64,000 bases of DNA from Craspedostauros australis (taxonomy: Eukaryota; Bacillariophyta; Bacillariophyceae; Mastogloiales; Achnanthaceae), in contig JAMXDE010000012.1 of the NCBI GenBank assembly GCA_026770025.1, positions 1,116,001 to 1,180,000 of the forward strand, written 5' to 3'. Made by a program: the position numbers and the translations under genes. The notes beneath the pieces were generated by a model, which saw only the letters and a list, made by a program, of their open reading frames with translations, was not told the DNA's origin and made no database searches. Shown piece by piece: positions 33,758 through 45,000 of the stretch (position 1 is its first letter; each line of letters begins with the position of its first letter).

Positions 33758-34117
33758 TCAACATGGTTCCCGACGCCTGCGTCCTTGGTTGGCCACAAAA
33801 CTTGACCCCACACGCAAGGATTTGGCGCTTTTTGTGGACGCATCAGTTGGCATCGAGAGAGGTCTCAGCATGCATGACTCAAATTGCGTGGAAGAAATGG
33901 CCAACCAAAAAGGAGCGCGTTTGTCGACAACGGTCGTATTGGTCATATTCCATAGATGGCGCGGTCCGTCCATCACCAGATAGCCAAACCAAAGATCCAA
34001 ATCATCTTCGTCGTGACTGGCACAAAACCACGCAGTCTTGTTTGACCCAGGTCCTGTTTTCACCATGTGCTTTGTGTCTCGCGCGTAGGAAATGTACTGC
34101 GTCTCTACGTGTTTCAT
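33758..34117 (-). CDS. hypothetical small protein
   Basis: 119 residues from an ATG at 34117 (MKHVETQYISYARDTKHMV). The blocks NKTAWFCAS, LWFGYLVMDGPRHLW, APFWLAISSTQFESC and SSFVANQGRRRR have the texture of a conserved globular domain, unlike the surrounding DNA. The frame continues upstream without protein character, so a 5' intron is possible. Downstream another frame (to 33613) also looks protein-like (VDGIIIVNIAISNSTW), so the gene may extend by a missed splice or frameshift. Family not recognised. Confidence 0.4.
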   Translation of the reverse strand: MKHVETQYISYARDTKHMVKTGPGSNKTAWFCASHDEDDLDLWFGYLVMDGPRHLWNMTNTTVVDKRAPFWLAISSTQFESCMLRPLSMPTDASTKSAKSLRVGSSFVANQGRRRREPC

Positions 34118-35219
34118 TTGGCGACCCCACCAAGACAAGACAACAAACAACAACACGAAGAGGGAGAAGGGAGAACACGCATGTGTGCAATAACACACGA
34201 GCATCGGTGGCAGCAAAAAATCACGACCGACACGGAGCCCTTGTTGCGTGCTGTTTCGCGTTGTGGGGGAATTGCGCGGAAAAACAACGTAGAAAAACGG
34301 CACCACCCACCAACGACGGCGCGCACTCACACAACGGCATCGAAGATCAGCACCCACCATCGCAGAGGACATCAGCGCCATCGTGAGCATCGATTGCTTT
34401 GGGAAAACAGGGAAGGTACGTCGTTGATGCATCACGATTTTGCATGTGGAGGAAAGAAAATGGTGATTGTGAGGAAACAAGGTATCCGGCCCATTCACGA
34501 AACATTGAATCAGCATCGCAACTCGTGATTTGTGTGTTTTGGGCTTGATCCCGCAACGATGGAGGGATTGGGAATGGAGCGGCCATGCAGGACAGGAACG
34601 GATCATGGGAGAGGAGGGCGAAAGAGGGAGGCAACAGGTCCATGGTGGGACCGAAAGAGGCGACCATGACGGCAAAGAGTCTTGGGTTGGGACGAGTCAC
34701 GATGATGGCCAACCCTCTCACACACGGGAGGAACGAAGAGAACAACAACGTCACAGTGTGGTGCGAACGGAACGAAACCCATGGGTGTGTGTCTCTGTGC
34801 CGTTCGCCTTGTGCCCACAATGATGATGTTGTCTTGGGTCCATTTGGATGTGACGGACATCATCATCGTAATCCTGACTGAAGGACGGCGAACGCCATGG
34901 TCGTGCACCGTTTCACCATGACATCTGCCCCAACTTCAAATTGAGCCCATCTCACTTCGCCACTATATTCGTACGGCATGGCACCATACTGCTCCACCTT
35001 CTTTCTGTGTCTCCACCATGCATGAATTCAACGGGGATGGACATGATCCGCTTGCGGTTACTCGTACCATACATCCAATGGCAAACGCATCCTTGAACGA
35101 TACCAATGGCCGTCGCGTTCCTGCATGCCCGGATCCACGCTCAATCTCGCACTCATTCGATGATGGCAGCATCATAATCCGAGTCGGTTGAGACCTTGTC
35201 ATCAATCGCGTTTACAACA
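34118..35219. other. intergenic region
   Basis: 1.1 kb between the hypothetical gene (-) and the DUF6824 gene (+). Open frames exist on both strands but have biased composition. A 5' exon of the minus-strand gene may be hidden here. TACTCGTA-type motif at about 35059-35067. Confidence 0.4.
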
Positions 35220-38200
35220 ATGGCAGAAGACACTCCGGCAGCCGCACCAGCAGTGGCACCAGAAACCGTACCCACTGCACCCGCTCCAGCTCCAGAACAG
35301 GTCGCGGTACCCGTCGCAGCACCAGCGATGACACCAGTGCAACCAACCGTAGTTGCAGCTGTGGCTGCACCAACGACGGCCCCGCCACTCGTCGTCGCAC
35401 AAGCGTCCCTTGCTTCACCTGCGCCAGCATCAGTCATGGTCGCAGCTGTCCCACAAGCAGTGCATACGCCGCCCGCGCCGGTGACGATCCAAGCCACGCC
35501 AGTCGCGGCCGCGTCGGTTATGGCATCAGTCGTTGCGCCAGCACCCGCGGTCGCCATCGCCTCACCGGCACAAGCACCAGTGCCAGTACCGGAACAGCCA
35601 GAAACGCAACCACCCATGCCGTCTGGCATAGACGGAGGCCAATCGTCACTCGCAGCAGCTGTGGCAGCAGCAACAGCAGCCACAACTCAACCACCGCCAA
35701 CAGTTGCACCACCACCAGCCCAACAGCAACCAATGCAAGTTGTGCAACCAGTGCAGACCGCCCCAGTTCCGGCAGCTGTCGTCGTTGCACCACCAGCTGT
35801 GCCAACAGCCGTCCCCGCGGTATCAGCACTGCCAGTACCCGCCCCAGCAGTTGCGGCAGCCGCGCCAGTCCCAGTGGCAGCACTGCCAATGCAGACGCAC
35901 GCACCTGTTCCAACCATGGTCGCTCAAGCTGCAGCCCCCTTGCCGGTAACAACGCAGATGCAGACGCAACCATCTGTGGCGCATGTCGCACCTGCAACAG
36001 CACCAGCAGAGCCGGCTTCAGGGGTGCCCATGGATACCTCACCAGCGACGGTCGCCGTGCGAGATCGCGATCTGCTGCTTCTGCAGGCCGACGATATCGA
36101 CATCGTCAACACGGCACACCATGCCAACATGCTCTTGGAGGATCTGGTCAACCTCCACGCCCTCCTTCGTCCAGACCGTTCGGCGGTCCCAGCAGTTATT
36201 ATCAGCAAGGATGCACCGGTAGTTCAGGAAATCACGGAACGAATCTTCCAACTCTTCAACACAGGAAAACGCTACCAGCTTGCGGGCCTCAAGGACGTGC
36301 CGAAATCCTTCTTGAAGGGACAAGGGTACTTTTACAAGCCTAGGCCTGGGTCCACCGTGAACGCGGCTGATCCATCACAAACACTGGAGTACGTGCCGGC
36401 ATCGGAGGCCGAGACCCGAGATTACATTGCGCAAAGGATCGTCACGCGCTTCGCCAGACCTCCGCAGCTGTCGCTTACAACGGATCCAAATTCCGCGCTC
36501 CTGGCAGCGGAGACGGAACAGTCCATCGCCGTCGTCCACCAGCGCAGGGTCAAAGAGGATGCCAATACAGGAGAATCGCACGTCAAGATCGATGCCAACG
36601 CAGTCGCAGCATCGGGAGGAGTCGGACAGCCTGATAGCGATGCCAAGGCAGCTGCTGTGGCAATGATCAGCGGGGGAGCCGCGGCGGCGGCGGCAGCCGC
36701 AGGACAGCCACCCCTCGATGTTGTGGCAGCCGCCGAAGCGGCCGCGGCGGCTGTGGCCGCACCCGGGGCATCAGGACTTGGTGGCCCGGTCGACGATGCC
36801 GTCCACCCCTCTCCGCGTGCATTCGATGTCGTCTTCCTCCCACAGGAGTATGTCGTCGACGATTCCCTTCCTTACGACCATCAAAGCGGCAACAAGCACC
36901 TTCTGTTCTTGGCATCCCGGTTCGTCTCTGGTGAGTCCACCACCTCCATGAGACGCGTGCCGGCAGCGCTGCGTCTCGTCACCAACCAAGTCGAAGTCTC
37001 CACTGGAAACACGGTGACGACAAACATCCCACGATACATCGTGCAGCACATCGACCACGACCCTCACCCCACCAAGTGGCACGAGATGCCAATCCTGGAG
37101 CTGACCGAATACGCCGTCATCTTCGCCTTCGAAGTGTTCCTCGAAAAGCAGATTCACTTCGTGATCACACCGCACACCAACACCGCGTTGCCCATGGAGC
37201 CAATCATTCGACCACCGTCGGAGGTGCCCATCGAAACGCCGACCGTTCAAGATGTCCTCTTCGGACGCGGTGGAATGACCAACGCGCACCCTGGTAACAG
37301 ACGCTTCCGCGACATCATCGCGTTGCACCGACCTGACTACATCCGAGCCACCAAGATGGACAAGCCCAACGTCGCAAGGCGCATCGTCCGCGCTATCCGC
37401 CAAGGCGATCCACCCGGCAGGTTCATGAAGAAGGGCGATAAGGACAAGTGGTACGACGTGGGCGATCGATGCGCCGCTGAGAAGACATCGCAAGGTCTGA
37501 GAGAACGTTCCAACGCGGAGAAGCGACAGCGCTCTGCCCTCCGCGAAGCCCTGCGCATCCGACGCGAGGATGTATCCCTATCGAAGGAGCCCGAGGCGAA
37601 GGTACGCAAGTTAACCACCTCCATCATCACAGGGCCTGACACTTCCGCCACCATTCTGCCTGGATACCACGAGGCGATGAATCCTGTGAACTACGCCGGG
37701 TCCATCCCGCTGTCTCTCAACATGAGCGATCAACGGCAGAGAGGTATGATGATCAAGAAGAAGGACTCTATTGTTGGTACCCAACCAGACGTTTCGCAGG
37801 AGGCACTGCCGCCAAACGCATGCGATGCCGAAGGTAACATCCTCGTCACTGACTACGATATCCTATGCGGAAGAGGCGGCCTCACGAACCACCACAAGGG
37901 CAACAAGCGCTTCCGAGACATCGTCGCCTTGCACCGTCCCGATTACGTACGTGCCCCCAAGATTCAGAAGCCGTCAGTGGCCCGTGTCATCGTGCGTGCC
38001 ATTCGCAACGGCGATCCGCCGGGTCGGTTCCTGAAGAAGAATGACGACACTGGCAAGTGGTACGACATCGGCGACAAGCGAGCAGCAGAAAAGACCAGCC
38101 AAGCATTGCGCGAGAAGGCGATCGATGAGAGGAACGCCCGTGCCAACACAGCCTCCGCCGCCCTGATCAATCCGACGCTGCTGGCCGGAACCGTTCCCAG

Positions 38201-38618
38201 AGACATGGCGGCCACCACAGTGGCTGCTGCGGCCGAAGCAGCCGTGCAGGCATCGCAGCATATGAAGCCTCACGTGCCCCAAATGATGGCAGCTCCAGCC
38301 GCGCCGCCTGTGGCCACCGCCACTGCGCATCCCACAAGTGCGCCTGCAACTGCAACTGACGTGGCCGTCGCAGCAGCCGCGTCTGCAGTGGCAACCGAAG
38401 TAGCAACAGCAGCTGCTGCCGCAGCCGCTGCGGCGGCGGTCGTGAACATGGACACGACGACTGCCACGCCAACGGCCAAGACCGAGACACCAGTGGCGAC
38501 GGCCATCAGGGTGCAGGGCAGCGTGCCGACGGGTACGATCGTCGGCACTACGACCACGGGGGTCAGCAATGGCGGTCATGTCGCCACTGCAACACCACCG
38601 GAGACAGCCGAGATTTAA
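35220..38618 (+). CDS. protein with two DUF6824 (GRGG) domains and Ala/Pro-rich arms
   Basis: 1,132 residues, one exon, from the ATG at 35220 (MAEDTPAAAP). Residues 1-280 are Ala/Pro/Val/Thr/Gln low complexity. Residues ~285-660 include an ordered part (LLQADDIDIVNTAHHANMLL) and Ala runs. Two DUF6824 copies follow: about 677-760 (DVLFGRGGMTNAHPGNRRFR, then RIVRAIRQGDPPGRFMKK) and about 879-965 (DILCGRGGLTNHHKGNKRFR, then VIVRAIRNGDPPGRFLKK). The domain is strongly expanded in diatoms, and its function is unknown to me; the basic conserved face suggests nucleic-acid binding. The C-terminus is another Ala/Thr-rich arm. Two copies in one chain plus the long flexible arms suggest a scaffold or regulator. 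Confidence 0.85.
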   Translation: MAEDTPAAAPAVAPETVPTAPAPAPEQVAVPVAAPAMTPVQPTVVAAVAAPTTAPPLVVAQASLASPAPASVMVAAVPQAVHTPPAPVTIQATPVAAASVMASVVAPAPAVAIASPAQAPVPVPEQPETQPPMPSGIDGGQSSLAAAVAAATAATTQPPPTVAPPPAQQQPMQVVQPVQTAPVPAAVVVAPPAVPTAVPAVSALPVPAPAVAAAAPVPVAALPMQTHAPVPTMVAQAAAPLPVTTQMQTQPSVAHVAPATAPAEPASGVPMDTSPATVAVRDRDLLLLQADDIDIVNTAHHANMLLEDLVNLHALLRPDRSAVPAVIISKDAPVVQEITERIFQLFNTGKRYQLAGLKDVPKSFLKGQGYFYKPRPGSTVNAADPSQTLEYVPASEAETRDYIAQRIVTRFARPPQLSLTTDPNSALLAAETEQSIAVVHQRRVKEDANTGESHVKIDANAVAASGGVGQPDSDAKAAAVAMISGGAAAAAAAAGQPPLDVVAAAEAAAAAVAAPGASGLGGPVDDAVHPSPRAFDVVFLPQEYVVDDSLPYDHQSGNKHLLFLASRFVSGESTTSMRRVPAALRLVTNQVEVSTGNTVTTNIPRYIVQHIDHDPHPTKWHEMPILELTEYAVIFAFEVFLEKQIHFVITPHTNTALPMEPIIRPPSEVPIETPTVQDVLFGRGGMTNAHPGNRRFRDIIALHRPDYIRATKMDKPNVARRIVRAIRQGDPPGRFMKKGDKDKWYDVGDRCAAEKTSQGLRERSNAEKRQRSALREALRIRREDVSLSKEPEAKVRKLTTSIITGPDTSATILPGYHEAMNPVNYAGSIPLSLNMSDQRQRGMMIKKKDSIVGTQPDVSQEALPPNACDAEGNILVTDYDILCGRGGLTNHHKGNKRFRDIVALHRPDYVRAPKIQKPSVARVIVRAIRNGDPPGRFLKKNDDTGKWYDIGDKRAAEKTSQALREKAIDERNARANTASAALINPTLLAGTVPRDMAATTVAAAAEAAVQASQHMKPHVPQMMAAPAAPPVATATAHPTSAPATATDVAVAAAASAVATEVATAAAAAAAAAAVVNMDTTTATPTAKTETPVATAIRVQGSVPTGTIVGTTTTGVSNGGHVATATPPETAEI

Positions 38619-38864
38619 GTCCAGCACGGTGCAGTGCAGTGGACTGCTGTGTTCTGGCAGAGAAAGCTAGAATATGTGCACTCTAGTCGCCTCTGGGGAT
38701 GGGTTTGCAAAGCTCAAATCATTATGTTAGGAGCTGCAGACTCGTAGTTGCGTGGCATAAATATACGGATACACGAGCACTCTAGTATAGAACTTATTAT
38801 ATGAACACACGATGACAGACCGATTCCTGATAGAATGTTTGTTTGTTTGTTTGTTTAACTCCTG
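38619..38864. other. spacer between convergent genes
   Basis: 246 bases between the DUF6824 stop (+) and the beta-helix stop (-), with a GTTT tetramer run at about 38836-38857. Confidence 0.5.
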
Positions 38865-40676
38865 TTATCCCATCGTACGTACGTCCTGTCGTTTGTCGTC
38901 GAATGGTCTTGGCCGAACAACCGTTCCTTGATGCAAGGCAGGAGGACCCCGGTGGTTGATGACGGACATGATTGCCCCGTGATTATCCAGGCGCACTGTG
39001 AATGGATTCACCACGTGGACTCCTGGCGTGTCGGGACACTCGATAGCTGTCGTAACCTTCATCTCTTGGTTGCGGAAGTTCGAGTAGACGCCAGGAGCAT
39101 GCAGTTCATGATCTTTCACGTTTGGCGAAACGAAGTACCCTCGAAAGTTCTGCTTTGCGTATTCGTCGTCTGCGTCGTAGGGCAGCTCACTCTGGTAGAA
39201 ATGAACACGACCGCGCTCGCCGTTCCACACCGTCTGATGGCCATTCGCGTGCTCCACCGCCAGACCGTAGATCGTGACGTCGTCTCCGTTCACCTCAAGG
39301 CCCGTCCGCACCCTCGCCTCTGTCGCTTCATTCTGCCAGAACACCGGTGAGATGTTTGGATAGTTGGCCCGTTCTCCCGCAGCAAGTGCGGAATGATCGG
39401 CGCGCCACAGCCAGATGTTGTCGCCCACGACGTTGCCGGAATGCAACCTCATCATGGTGTCGATGGACACTGCCGCACGGTCGGAAGCTCCGCCACCCAC
39501 TCTGCAAAATACATCGAACAGCCCGCCTGGATTGTTCGCATCGCCTGCGTCCTGAACGCCCGCGTTGCCCCACTCCAGAAGAGCACCGTCGCCATACGCT
39601 CGTGACGCCGCTTCCCGAGGCGATGCCTCCAGCATGATGCCAGCGATGCGAACACCTTGCAAATGCGGCTTCACATGGATGCAGGCGCTGCCGTCAGATG
39701 GATTGACAAGCGTCGCCAAGCCGAGGCCCAGCAGAACCGTGTTGCTGCGCGTGACTTCGATTGTGCGCCGCAGGCAGCAGATGCCCGGACAAAAGACGAC
39801 ATCCTTGCCGCAACGCATCGCCGCTTCGATTGTACCATCGATGTCATCATCACATGGTGCGACGACGCAAACGTGCTCAAAGTCTCTCTTGTTCAGTTCG
39901 TCGTCACTCCAAATGGCACCCGACAACGACGCCTGCTTCCTGGTGGCCGTTGGCACGCACAGATCGAAGCGTCTGCCATCGTTCTGAAGGGCGACGAAAG
40001 GCTTCTCCATGCGGACGTGCGGTACCGTGATGGTCCTGGAGGCACCGCCATCGATGCAAGATGACGCGACGTTGCCCGAACACCCCGCAAACACCAGACT
40101 CCACGCACCGCCGTCGACGCCCTGCGTTCCGAAACGAACGTTGCGACACAGATACTGCTGCTGGCCACCCATCCAGGTCCGACCATCGATGCGTGCCGAT
40201 GCCAAATGTCCGCCACTCGCGTAGGCGGCGCCATCGTGCAGATGCAGATCCCCTTGCACATGCACACGGCGCAATGGAGCGGCCTGACTCACGGCCCATT
40301 GCAGATTTCCGTGCGTCGTGAAGTTCTCCGCGGCGCGCCAGAACGTATCCAAGCTCTGACCGTGCGGTGCATGGATGTGCTTGTCGAGGGCCGGCACGAA
40401 CGGACCCGTGGTGAAGCGCACGTCGTGCGGCGATGTGCCAAGTCCAGCGACCTGCACGTAATAGCCGACTTCGAAGTTGAGGGTATGGTACGTGCCGGGC
40501 GCAAAGAGGAGGGCCCATCGTTGATCGGAGAAGTGATGGGCCGTTGTGTAGCAGCCGTGCTGGACGTCGAATGGATCCTGCGTCTGCTCGATGGCTGCCA
40601 TGATCTCGTCGCCATCCTGATCGGGATGGAAGATCTTGACGCTGCTGGGCCATCGTGGTGGATTCGGTTCCGTCAT
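38865..40676 (-). CDS. beta-helix (pectate-lyase-like fold) protein, bacterial/fungal type
   Basis: 603 residues, no intron, no signal peptide. The order matches proteins seen in actinobacteria and filamentous fungi, often labelled adenylyl cyclase or coagulation-factor-like: FHPDQDGDEI, YALLF-type APGTYHTLNFEVGYYVQVAGLG, PHDVRF, FWRAAENF, WAVSQAAPLRRVHVQGDLHL, SGGHLASARIDG, QQQYLCRNVRFG, then a second half with TIEAAM, LGLGLATLVN, IAGIMLEASP, DNIWLWRADH and the end block LEVNGDDVTIYGLAVEHANGHQTVWNG. These repeat the turns of a right-handed parallel beta helix. An enzymatic role on a polysaccharide is plausible but unproven. Lack of introns and the unusual relatives suggest gene transfer. Confidence 0.8.
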   Translation of the reverse strand: MTEPNPPRWPSSVKIFHPDQDGDEIMAAIEQTQDPFDVQHGCYTTAHHFSDQRWALLFAPGTYHTLNFEVGYYVQVAGLGTSPHDVRFTTGPFVPALDKHIHAPHGQSLDTFWRAAENFTTHGNLQWAVSQAAPLRRVHVQGDLHLHDGAAYASGGHLASARIDGRTWMGGQQQYLCRNVRFGTQGVDGGAWSLVFAGCSGNVASSCIDGGASRTITVPHVRMEKPFVALQNDGRRFDLCVPTATRKQASLSGAIWSDDELNKRDFEHVCVVAPCDDDIDGTIEAAMRCGKDVVFCPGICCLRRTIEVTRSNTVLLGLGLATLVNPSDGSACIHVKPHLQGVRIAGIMLEASPREAASRAYGDGALLEWGNAGVQDAGDANNPGGLFDVFCRVGGGASDRAAVSIDTMMRLHSGNVVGDNIWLWRADHSALAAGERANYPNISPVFWQNEATEARVRTGLEVNGDDVTIYGLAVEHANGHQTVWNGERGRVHFYQSELPYDADDEYAKQNFRGYFVSPNVKDHELHAPGVYSNFRNQEMKVTTAIECPDTPGVHVVNPFTVRLDNHGAIMSVINHRGPPALHQGTVVRPRPFDDKRQDVRTMG

Positions 40677-41647
40677 GGTCTCTGATGCCGTCTTGTCTAT
40701 CAGATCTTGCTATGTGAAGTTGGTAGAATACGCTATTTGGTTTGTGCTGGAGGTATCCACGTGCCGTTCCAAATGTATTATTCTAGAATGTATTCTATGT
40801 GATGCCATTTCACACACGGGAAGTTGTTTGTTGGCATTCACACAGATGGGCTTCGACTAGTCGTTGTGCACACGAGGAGATGGTTGTGCAGTCGCACCAT
40901 CCAGCCTACCTACTGTAGTCGTAGTCGTACGTACCAGCATCCATCCGTTCACGGCATGTCAGCTGCCCAATCTGCATGCAATGAGACGACACCGATTGCG
41001 ACCACAAGAAGGACCTCTCTCCTTGTCGTTTTCGCGACAGTGAGAGTCTTGGTGGTAGTGGTATCACGGTAGGTACAATGGTCGTGCTATCCACGACAAC
41101 CATGATCATCATGTTCCTCATGTTCATCAACAGCCCTCCTTCAGAAGATCTCTCTTCCCCCTGCTTCCGCTCTTGACGACTTGGCGCCAAAACGAATTGA
41201 TGTCTTCTGTGTGAAACACGATTGGAGAGGTTGATTTTTCTCGAATGCGTGACGCGTGAAGAATCACAGTTGACTCGAACGATTCAAATCATATCGTTTC
41301 GGGTGGCTGCCGACTTGTCGTGCAAACACGCGCATGGTTCATGTGTGTTGAATTTTTGGTGAAGCCACGAACTGTCACAATGAGCAACAGTCTGTCTAAT
41401 TAAGTCATGCAACGACTCATTTGAGACATTGGTGAGACAAGTACCATCTATGAAGAAAGCCGTTCCGCCACCAACGACCACCGAACTCGACGAAAATGTG
41501 AAAAATGATGCCGAGCACATGCAGCCTCACAAACCAACAGACATGCGGAAGCTGACGAGGCGAGATGACGGCTGCCGGCGAACATCACACAAGCCAGGTG
41601 CCTGGCACAACACCTATTTGAACGATGACGGTCTATCTTCACGAACC

Positions 41648-41730
41648 TGGTTTCTTGCTTGCTTGCTTTCTTGCTTGCTTGCTTTCTCGCTTGGTCGGTT
41701 GTTTGGTTTGGTTTGGTTTGGTTTGATTGC
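41648..41730 (+). repeat. CTTG/GGTTT simple-sequence tract
   Basis: Repeated TTGCTTGCTTTC units pass into four GGTTT units within about 80 bases. Confidence 0.8.
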
Positions 41731-41954
41731 CCTGTCTATCACAGTGGTGAAGTGCGACAGAGCGTGACAGAGATCATCGGTATGATCCCATGCTCCATCT
41801 GAGAGTGAACAACCCAAAAGCAGCTTCCGCAACACGAGTAAACGGGTTCGTGGCAATCGCGTTCAGGTAGGAGAATAATATAATCGTCAAGTGCTGCGGA
41901 ACCAACAACAGGCAATGCCAACATCAGGCTGCAGGAGGATCCAGCCACACAGTG

Positions 41955-41981
41955 TCAGTATCAGTATCAGTATCAGTATCA
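41955..41981 (+). repeat. AGTATC hexamer repeat in a 5' leader
   Basis: Four to five units of CAGTAT end about 20 bases before the ATG at 42003. They are in frame with it, so initiation upstream would add Val-Ser repeats, but the only upstream starts are non-ATG. Confidence 0.8.
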
Positions 41982-42002
41982 ATAGCAATAGGCGCCATCA
42001 AG

Positions 42003-45000
42003 ATGAACGCAAGGGAAGGACGCAGTGATTCGTGGACGGGACGGACGGTGGATCCGACAGGAAGGACAGTGACGAGCCCGCACTTCGGAGCAGGAGACCG
42101 TCCTGATCCTCAAGGCCAAGCGCCTGCGTTTCGCGGATGGCGCCATGCTCCGCGTGGTGGATCGCTCCACAATCCCGGTTCCGTCCACTCTTCCAGCAGC
42201 GGCAGCAACGACAGCGGCAGGCACAGCGTTCCCAGTCTCGGCTTCAACCGTGCGAGCAGCAACGATCGCGATCAGCTGGGGACGCAGGACGGCTTTGTCT
42301 TCAACAAGACACCCGTCAAGCCCGGCTTCGTCACCAACTTCCTGCGTGCGCCCAACACAACGATGGTCTCGTCGCTCTTCTGCGGTCTCTCCTTGCCTGC
42401 CGAGAATGGCGAGAATGGCGAGAATGATGACAGCACAAGTCCATCGCGTGCATGGCAAGCCAACCCACCCTCATTCAAGTACGGCCAATCGGCTCGCGCC
42501 ATTCGATCGTCTCGGTCGCAGGCTTCGACGGCGTCCACCGCATCGACGGGAGCATCGACGATCCTGTCGTCTTCCACCGCGGCCAGTCCAGCGCGGGAGG
42601 ACTCCCCCCACAGTTCGTCGGCCGGCAGCCCGCTCCGCCCCAAGTTTCCCTACGATGAGAATGATGAAACGAACGACAGCTTCGAAATGAAGAAGGATGA
42701 TGGCAACGTACGATCTGCGTCTGCCACTGTCAACGACGGATCAGTCTTCCATCCCAGGATTCTGCCTGCACAAGAGAGCCGCGACCACACACTCGGCATC
42801 CTTCCCAACCCGTACGCGGCAAAGCCTGCAACCTTGTCGGCCACGAACATGGGTCACAACGGCATCATGGACGACGACGACGACGCCTCGCAGGCCACGA
42901 CCGAATCCGCGACGCGCAAGAGCATCTTCAGCTCCGTCATGCTCGATGCCATGGATACCAGCGACGACTACGATGCGGCCACCTACGGTCTCATCCAGCA
43001 GTACAGCCGCGTCAAACAGGAACCGCCCAAGAAGCGCAATCCGGTTGCCGATTTTTGCGGATTTCTCAATCATCAGAAGGAGGCTCCGCCACCGGTCGAT
43101 TGCAACAACCTCAGCTTGTTGCATATATTGTCGCCGCCGGTGAAGCAAACAGCGTCCAAGCAACCAACTGTGGTCGCTGCGACGCCGACGCCTGTGCAGG
43201 AACCAGCAATGACGCCACAACCAGACGCGGTAACATCTGCTCGACAGCGATCGACGACGCCTGTCCAAACCCCCATGCCAACTCCAGTGCCAACTCCAGT
43301 GCCAACCCCGGAAGCATCGCCAGCGCAAAGTCCGAAGGCATCGCTGAGACGCATCGCAGTTTCGGAACCAGCGCCCACACCAACGCCATCTCCAACCCCG
43401 ACTCCACCACCAGCTCCAACTCCAACACAGATGCTGGAACGATCGCCATCTCCCGCGCGCATACCGATGCCGCTTTCAATCCGGGCACCGGAAATCACCA
43501 CAACATCCACGCCCATGCCAGTGACACCGCGAGCACCAACACCGGCACCGCTCACGCCACTGCCAGGACCGGCTGCGTCGAATCAAACGGGCTTCCTCAC
43601 ACTCTTTGATTCCGTCATGGCCGGCGCCAGCACACCGACCATCGAAAGGGATGACGCAGAGGTCGACAATCACTCCGTCCCGTCCTTGTACCGCCCGCGT
43701 GAATTGGAGAGCAACAGCGCGCCGCTCGTTCTCGATATGTATCAGCAGGAACAGCCGCAGTTGACACGTGACTGGCATCAAGCAAACTCCGCATCCGCCG
43801 AGCAACCAAACGTCTTGGGTGACGTCGACAACAGCATCGCGAACTACCACACCATGCACCTGCTGGGCGGCGACACCAGCAGCTCCGTGGGACCCAGCGC
43901 AGGTTGGGACGACACGGAGGCGCCGACATCCAACCAGCTCGCGGACCACGACAGCAACGAGAATTCAAATGACGAATCCGAGCGCATGATGCTGGCCATG
44001 TTCGCCAACGAGGATGGAACGGAAGCGCAGATCCAATCGCGCAACGATTCATTCGCGCAGCCGCGGTCGCCCACGCGACAGCGTCCGAACAACGAGTCGT
44101 CGGAACCAACGCAGAGCAGCTACCGCAAGCTCGTCGGCGACACGAGCCGAGCGGCATGCTTCTGCATCATGTTCACGATCTGCCTCCTGCTTGTCATACT
44201 GATCATGGTCATCCTGCACTTCTCCGGCACCGACGTGGGTTTTGGTGGATCCGACAACGACAGTCGCGCAGCGAGCGATGCTCAAGATCCCATCATCACG
44301 CAGTTCCCGTCGCACGCACCGTCGCACGTACCGTCGCTCGTTCCGTCGGTCGCTCCCTCCGTATCACCGACCGATTCACAGACTCCCAGCTTTTCTCCTT
44401 CCGTGCGCAACGATCCCACGTTGGAGTTCTTCATGAGCCATCTTCCAACGTCAACCCGCACCGCCATCGACAACGACCCATCCTCACCGCAAGCATCTGC
44501 ATTCGATTGGCTGCAGAACGATCCCAGTTTGCTGGATCTGTCGTTCGATCGTCGTATGCAGCGGTTCGTCCTTACCTTGCTCTACTTGTCGACCGAGGGT
44601 GAAACGTCATGGAAGAACAACGCGAACTGGACATCCTACGAGTCGCACGAATGCACGTGGTTCCAATCCCCGCCATCAACGCAACCAGTTTGCGCCCAGA
44701 ACGGCACCTTGATCACGCTGGCGCTGGATGACAACAACTTGCGAGGAGACATACCTTTGGAGCTGTCCAAGATGACGTCGTTGCAATACGTCAGTTTGGC
44801 CAGCAACGGTTTGATGGGTCCAATCCCATCCGACCTTGGACTGCTTACCGATTTGCAGCATCTGAGCCTGTCCCAAAACACTCTTGAGCAAATGATTCCG
44901 ACTGCGATTGGAAATGTGCGGCAGCTCACGCATCTCAATCTGCTGTCCTGCGCGCTGACAGGTCCAGTTCCAACCGAAATCGGGTACCTCACGAAACTGC

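Larger units (their letters stand above)
40677..42002. other. intergenic region with simple repeats
   Basis: 1.33 kb between divergent genes. It contains TTGC/TTTC tetramers and a GGTTT pentamer run at about 41648-41730 and an AGTATC hexamer run at about 41955-41981 just before the next ATG. No protein-like frame. Confidence 0.55.

Noticed and set aside
33385-34386. 333-codon + strand frame
   Set aside because: Overlaps two minus-strand genes, lacks ordered blocks, and is His/Arg/Thr-rich as a shadow frame would be.
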